Positions 61,452-64,000 of a DNA stretch of 64,000 nucleotides are shown in pieces. The stretch's first letter is position 1. The number at the start of each line of letters is the position of its first letter. Below the pieces are notes generated by a model. It was given only the letters and a program-made list of their open reading frames with translations. It ran no database searches and was not told where the DNA came from. A program made the translations under genes and the position numbers. Source of the DNA: UBA1181 sp045601045 (GTDB lineage: Bacteria > Bacteroidota > Bacteroidia > Bacteroidales > Paludibacteraceae); contig JAZRZA010000014.1 of the NCBI GenBank assembly GCA_045601045.1, positions 1-64,000 on the forward strand, written 5' to 3'.

Positions 61452-64000
61452 TAAGATTTCCGCCCAATCTTCTTGCCTTGGCAAATCTCCACAAAAGGAC
61501 AAAAACCGCAGTTTTTGGGGTCAGAAGTCATCTTAAAAGATTGTTCCATGGAGAAAATCTCCCTTATCTTTTCCTTTAAAAGATCTTCGATTTCACCACA
61601 AATTTCGGTAGCATTATCACCACTTAAGCAGAGTTTTACATCTTTTTTATCGGTTGGGTTCACCAATCCTTTTTTGCTGCGGACAAACATCAAATAGGGA
61701 ATCGCGGAGTTACTTTCGTTCTTGTAGAGTATATAGGAGTAGATCCATACTTGCAACGCATAAGCATAATAGTGACGATCCACATTAGGGGAGAATAGTA
61801 GCGGGAATCCCTCTTTGAACAGGATTCCTTCCTTGGGCTGTGAGCCAGTTTTATAGTCAATCACCTGAAAGATTCCCTCGCTCATCTGCAAACGGTCAAC
61901 CACACCACCCAATTCAAACTGCATGCCATCCACCTCCATCTTTATGGAGACCCTCTTTTCACCTTGTATCACGGTAAAAGGAGCCAAAGTCAAATCCATA
62001 CTCAACGCGTTCTTCACATAAGAGGTAACGGTCGTCTTCAAGAGCAACTGTTGGCCAGAATAGGCGATTCCATCGCAATTAAAATACTCAGTCCTGAAAG
62101 CATTGTCCACCTCTTTCTCTAAGTTCAGAGGTGACTCTATCCAACTCTGAATAACAGCGCCGTCAACGGATTTCCCTTTGTATTTATTATAGATATTTTC
62201 AAGTGTCTTGTGTACAATGTTTCCCAAAACACGTTGGTCGATGGTTTCATCCAGATCCTTCGGTTCATCCAAGCCTAACACATAGGTAAAATAGAACTTC
62301 ATCGGACAAGCCAGATAAGTATTGAGCATAGTAGGCGACATCATCTTCGCCTGATCACCAGAGAGACCCTGATCATATTTCTTACGTAGAATCTCGACCA
62401 CCTCTTTCGTCTTGGCGACCTCAAACTTATTTTCCAAAGCCACCTCGATATCTGAACGGAGATCCTTCTGCTGAATGGTGATCTTTTCGCCCTTTTCAAC
62501 GATCAATTGCATCAAAAAACGGCTCATCAATCCTTTGGATCCCCCATTTGTCGCGGAACTGAACATGAAAGTAGCCGTCTCCGCACGCTGTAAAAGACGG
62601 TAAAAATAGTAGGCATAGAGTGAATTCTTATGCTCAATGGTTGTCATCCCGAATCCCTTTCTCAAACTATATGGAATAAAAGAGGATTCGCCTCCCCCTT
62701 TGGGCAAAATGCCCTCATTGACAGATAACATCACCACATGCTTGAAATCAAGGTTACGGGTCTCCAAAAATCCCATAACTTGCAATCCTTGAACAGGCTC
62801 GCCGGAGAAAGGCACCGATGTAGTGGACAAAATTCGCTCCAACAACTTACAAAGCGTCTGGATATTCACGGTCAAATCACCCGTTTCCACCAAGGAATAG
62901 ACCCTATTCACAATCGTATAACAACGGAACAACGCCTCCATATACAAGGCGTCATAAATCGATTCCATCGGATGCTGATCCTCCTCATTAGAGTCATGTA
63001 CTCTCTTTTGTTGTCTATCTTTTTTGTCTTTTTCCGCCTTTTCGTAATAAAGGGAAGATACCTTCTTCAAGATTTGAAGCAACCAATTCAACATCGACGC
63101 AGGCTCACCACTCTGTTTCTCCCGCAAAAAAGAGAAAAGAAGGGATGTATCCTCACTCTTTCCCGTCAATAATTCTGCAGATGGATAATAGGTCGCGCTT
63201 GAGACGATATTTTCGTATAACTCGGTAGTTCCCTGCATAGAACGACGCACATAGGGATTGGCCAACACCTCTTTAATGAAACGGAATGGCACGTTAACCG
63301 AAGACTCATAAGTAGCCACGATGGATCTCATCTCCAGCAAAGCCTTGATCATGGAATAGATGGGCGTCTGGATCAAAGGAAGTCCCATCGTAATGTTCAC
63401 CTCATTACCAGGGATTGAGTGAAGCGAAGGCAATAGCATCGATTCGTCGCATAGCACTACCGCTATATCGGAATCTGCCACTTTCTCTTTCTTATTCTCG
63501 TTACCCGACTCGTCTTCAGACCTTCCCGTTAATTTCGAAAGGTATGTCCCCAAATACTTGGCCTGGGCATTTTGGGTCGAGGAACTTATAATGGTAAACT
63601 TCTTCTCTTGTGCAGCAAAGCATCCTAGATTTTTACCCAATTCATTGGGAAAATTTGCAAGGTTCTGCTTCATAAATGTGGCCGCCTCGTGCTCCACATC
63701 ATTTTTATTCGACATATAGAAATCGTCGACATCCCAATAGAATAACGCCTTCCCCGCATTTTGGAAAGCCTTAAAGAAAGCTACCTCGCATTTGTTCAAG
63801 ACATTAAAGCCTACAAAAACATAACGCTTGGAGCGAAAACGATCCATATCAATCTTCGCTTCCCTCTCCTCATTATCCTTGCCCACAACCAATCGGTGGG
63901 CCATTCCGCCATAGGCAATACCCTTTTCTTTAAGATTCTTACGGAACTCATCATAGATAGGATACATCGCATTCCACAATGCGGCAAACTTCTTTTTTAT
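61448..64000 (-). CDS. AddB-like PD-(D/E)XK nuclease with Fe-S cysteines (5' truncated)
   Basis: The frame is open to the right edge, so the N-terminus is missing; at least 850 residues are visible, beginning inside FAALWNAMYPIYDEF. The middle has UvrD-like inactive helicase features (VVMLSVNEGILPKGG). The C-terminal nuclease has CPMKFYFTYVLGLDE, the catalytic FQVIDYKTGS and NCGFCPFVEIC (CxxCxxxxxC), together the four cysteines of an AddB-type iron-sulfur cluster. It probably works with an AddA partner outside the window in double-strand break repair. Its 3' end overlaps the convergent PAP2-like gene by 4 bases. Confidence 0.85.
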   Translation of the reverse strand: MKKKFAALWNAMYPIYDEFRKNLKEKGIAYGGMAHRLVVGKDNEEREAKIDMDRFRSKRYVFVGFNVLNKCEVAFFKAFQNAGKALFYWDVDDFYMSNKNDVEHEAATFMKQNLANFPNELGKNLGCFAAQEKKFTIISSSTQNAQAKYLGTYLSKLTGRSEDESGNENKKEKVADSDIAVVLCDESMLLPSLHSIPGNEVNITMGLPLIQTPIYSMIKALLEMRSIVATYESSVNVPFRFIKEVLANPYVRRSMQGTTELYENIVSSATYYPSAELLTGKSEDTSLLFSFLREKQSGEPASMLNWLLQILKKVSSLYYEKAEKDKKDRQQKRVHDSNEEDQHPMESIYDALYMEALFRCYTIVNRVYSLVETGDLTVNIQTLCKLLERILSTTSVPFSGEPVQGLQVMGFLETRNLDFKHVVMLSVNEGILPKGGGESSFIPYSLRKGFGMTTIEHKNSLYAYYFYRLLQRAETATFMFSSATNGGSKGLMSRFLMQLIVEKGEKITIQQKDLRSDIEVALENKFEVAKTKEVVEILRKKYDQGLSGDQAKMMSPTMLNTYLACPMKFYFTYVLGLDEPKDLDETIDQRVLGNIVHKTLENIYNKYKGKSVDGAVIQSWIESPLNLEKEVDNAFRTEYFNCDGIAYSGQQLLLKTTVTSYVKNALSMDLTLAPFTVIQGEKRVSIKMEVDGMQFELGGVVDRLQMSEGIFQVIDYKTGSQPKEGILFKEGFPLLFSPNVDRHYYAYALQVWIYSYILYKNESNSAIPYLMFVRSKKGLVNPTDKKDVKLCLSGDNATEICGEIEDLLKEKIREIFSMEQSFKMTSDPKNCGFCPFVEICQGKKIGRKSY

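Overview
The window looks like a chromosomal segment of a Bacteroidota bacterium, most likely order Bacteroidales; the family cannot be fixed from sequence alone. The grounds are: promoters of the TTTG / TAnnTTTG type in front of many genes, few Shine-Dalgarno sites, a tmRNA tag reading GENNFALAA, type IX secretion (T9SS) parts (a PorT-like barrel and a cargo protein with a C-terminal sorting domain), many lipoproteins, and families typical of the phylum (PCMD lipoproteins, DUF2723, BspA-type LRR proteins). There are no rRNA genes, insertion sequences, prophage or CRISPR arrays. Most of the window is ordinary core genome with medium GC.

Layout. 1-4.1 kb: 3' end of a DEAD-box helicase, a YigZ protein, tRNA-Thr, a metzincin-like lipoprotein and a two-TM membrane protein. 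4.1-13.2 kb (minus strand): a long gene run read TPR protein, outer membrane barrel, DjlA-like co-chaperone, clpS, clpA, aat, the last three forming an N-degron proteolysis module. 13.3-17.5 kb: LRR surface protein, ftsY, rimO, tmRNA. 17.5-24.9 kb: a VWA protein, a PD-(D/E)XK-like orphan, a PCMD lipoprotein with a barrel partner, porT, a scramblase-like protein, glnS. 25-31.9 kb: DUF2723 GT-C protein, polysaccharide deacetylase, purD, two membrane proteins. 32-35.4 kb: lipoprotein, sugar kinase, pyrE, SRPBCC protein. 35.5-38.8 kb: EamA transporter, Rieske-like lipoprotein, degenerate ureohydrolase, PHP phosphatase.

38.9-43.2 kb holds the most unusual unit: a stand-alone CHASE2 membrane protein, a secreted WG-repeat/caspase-like peptidase, and a secreted DUF4384-type protein, all on one strand. 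It may be an extracytoplasmic sensing and proteolysis system. 43.3-48.8 kb is an accessory patch: two AT-rich orphan genes, a rhamnogalacturonan lyase (PL11) with a T9SS signal, a YgjP-type metallopeptidase, tRNA-Phe and several copies of a REP-like palindrome family.

48.8-64 kb returns to core genome: an M13 lipoprotein peptidase, purH, the rod-shape cluster mreB-mreC-mreD-mrdA-rodA, a small lipoprotein, rpoN (sigma-54), a PAP2-like membrane protein, and a 5'-truncated AddB-like Fe-S nuclease running off the right edge. Site coordinates for promoters and hairpins were counted by hand and may be off by a base or two.
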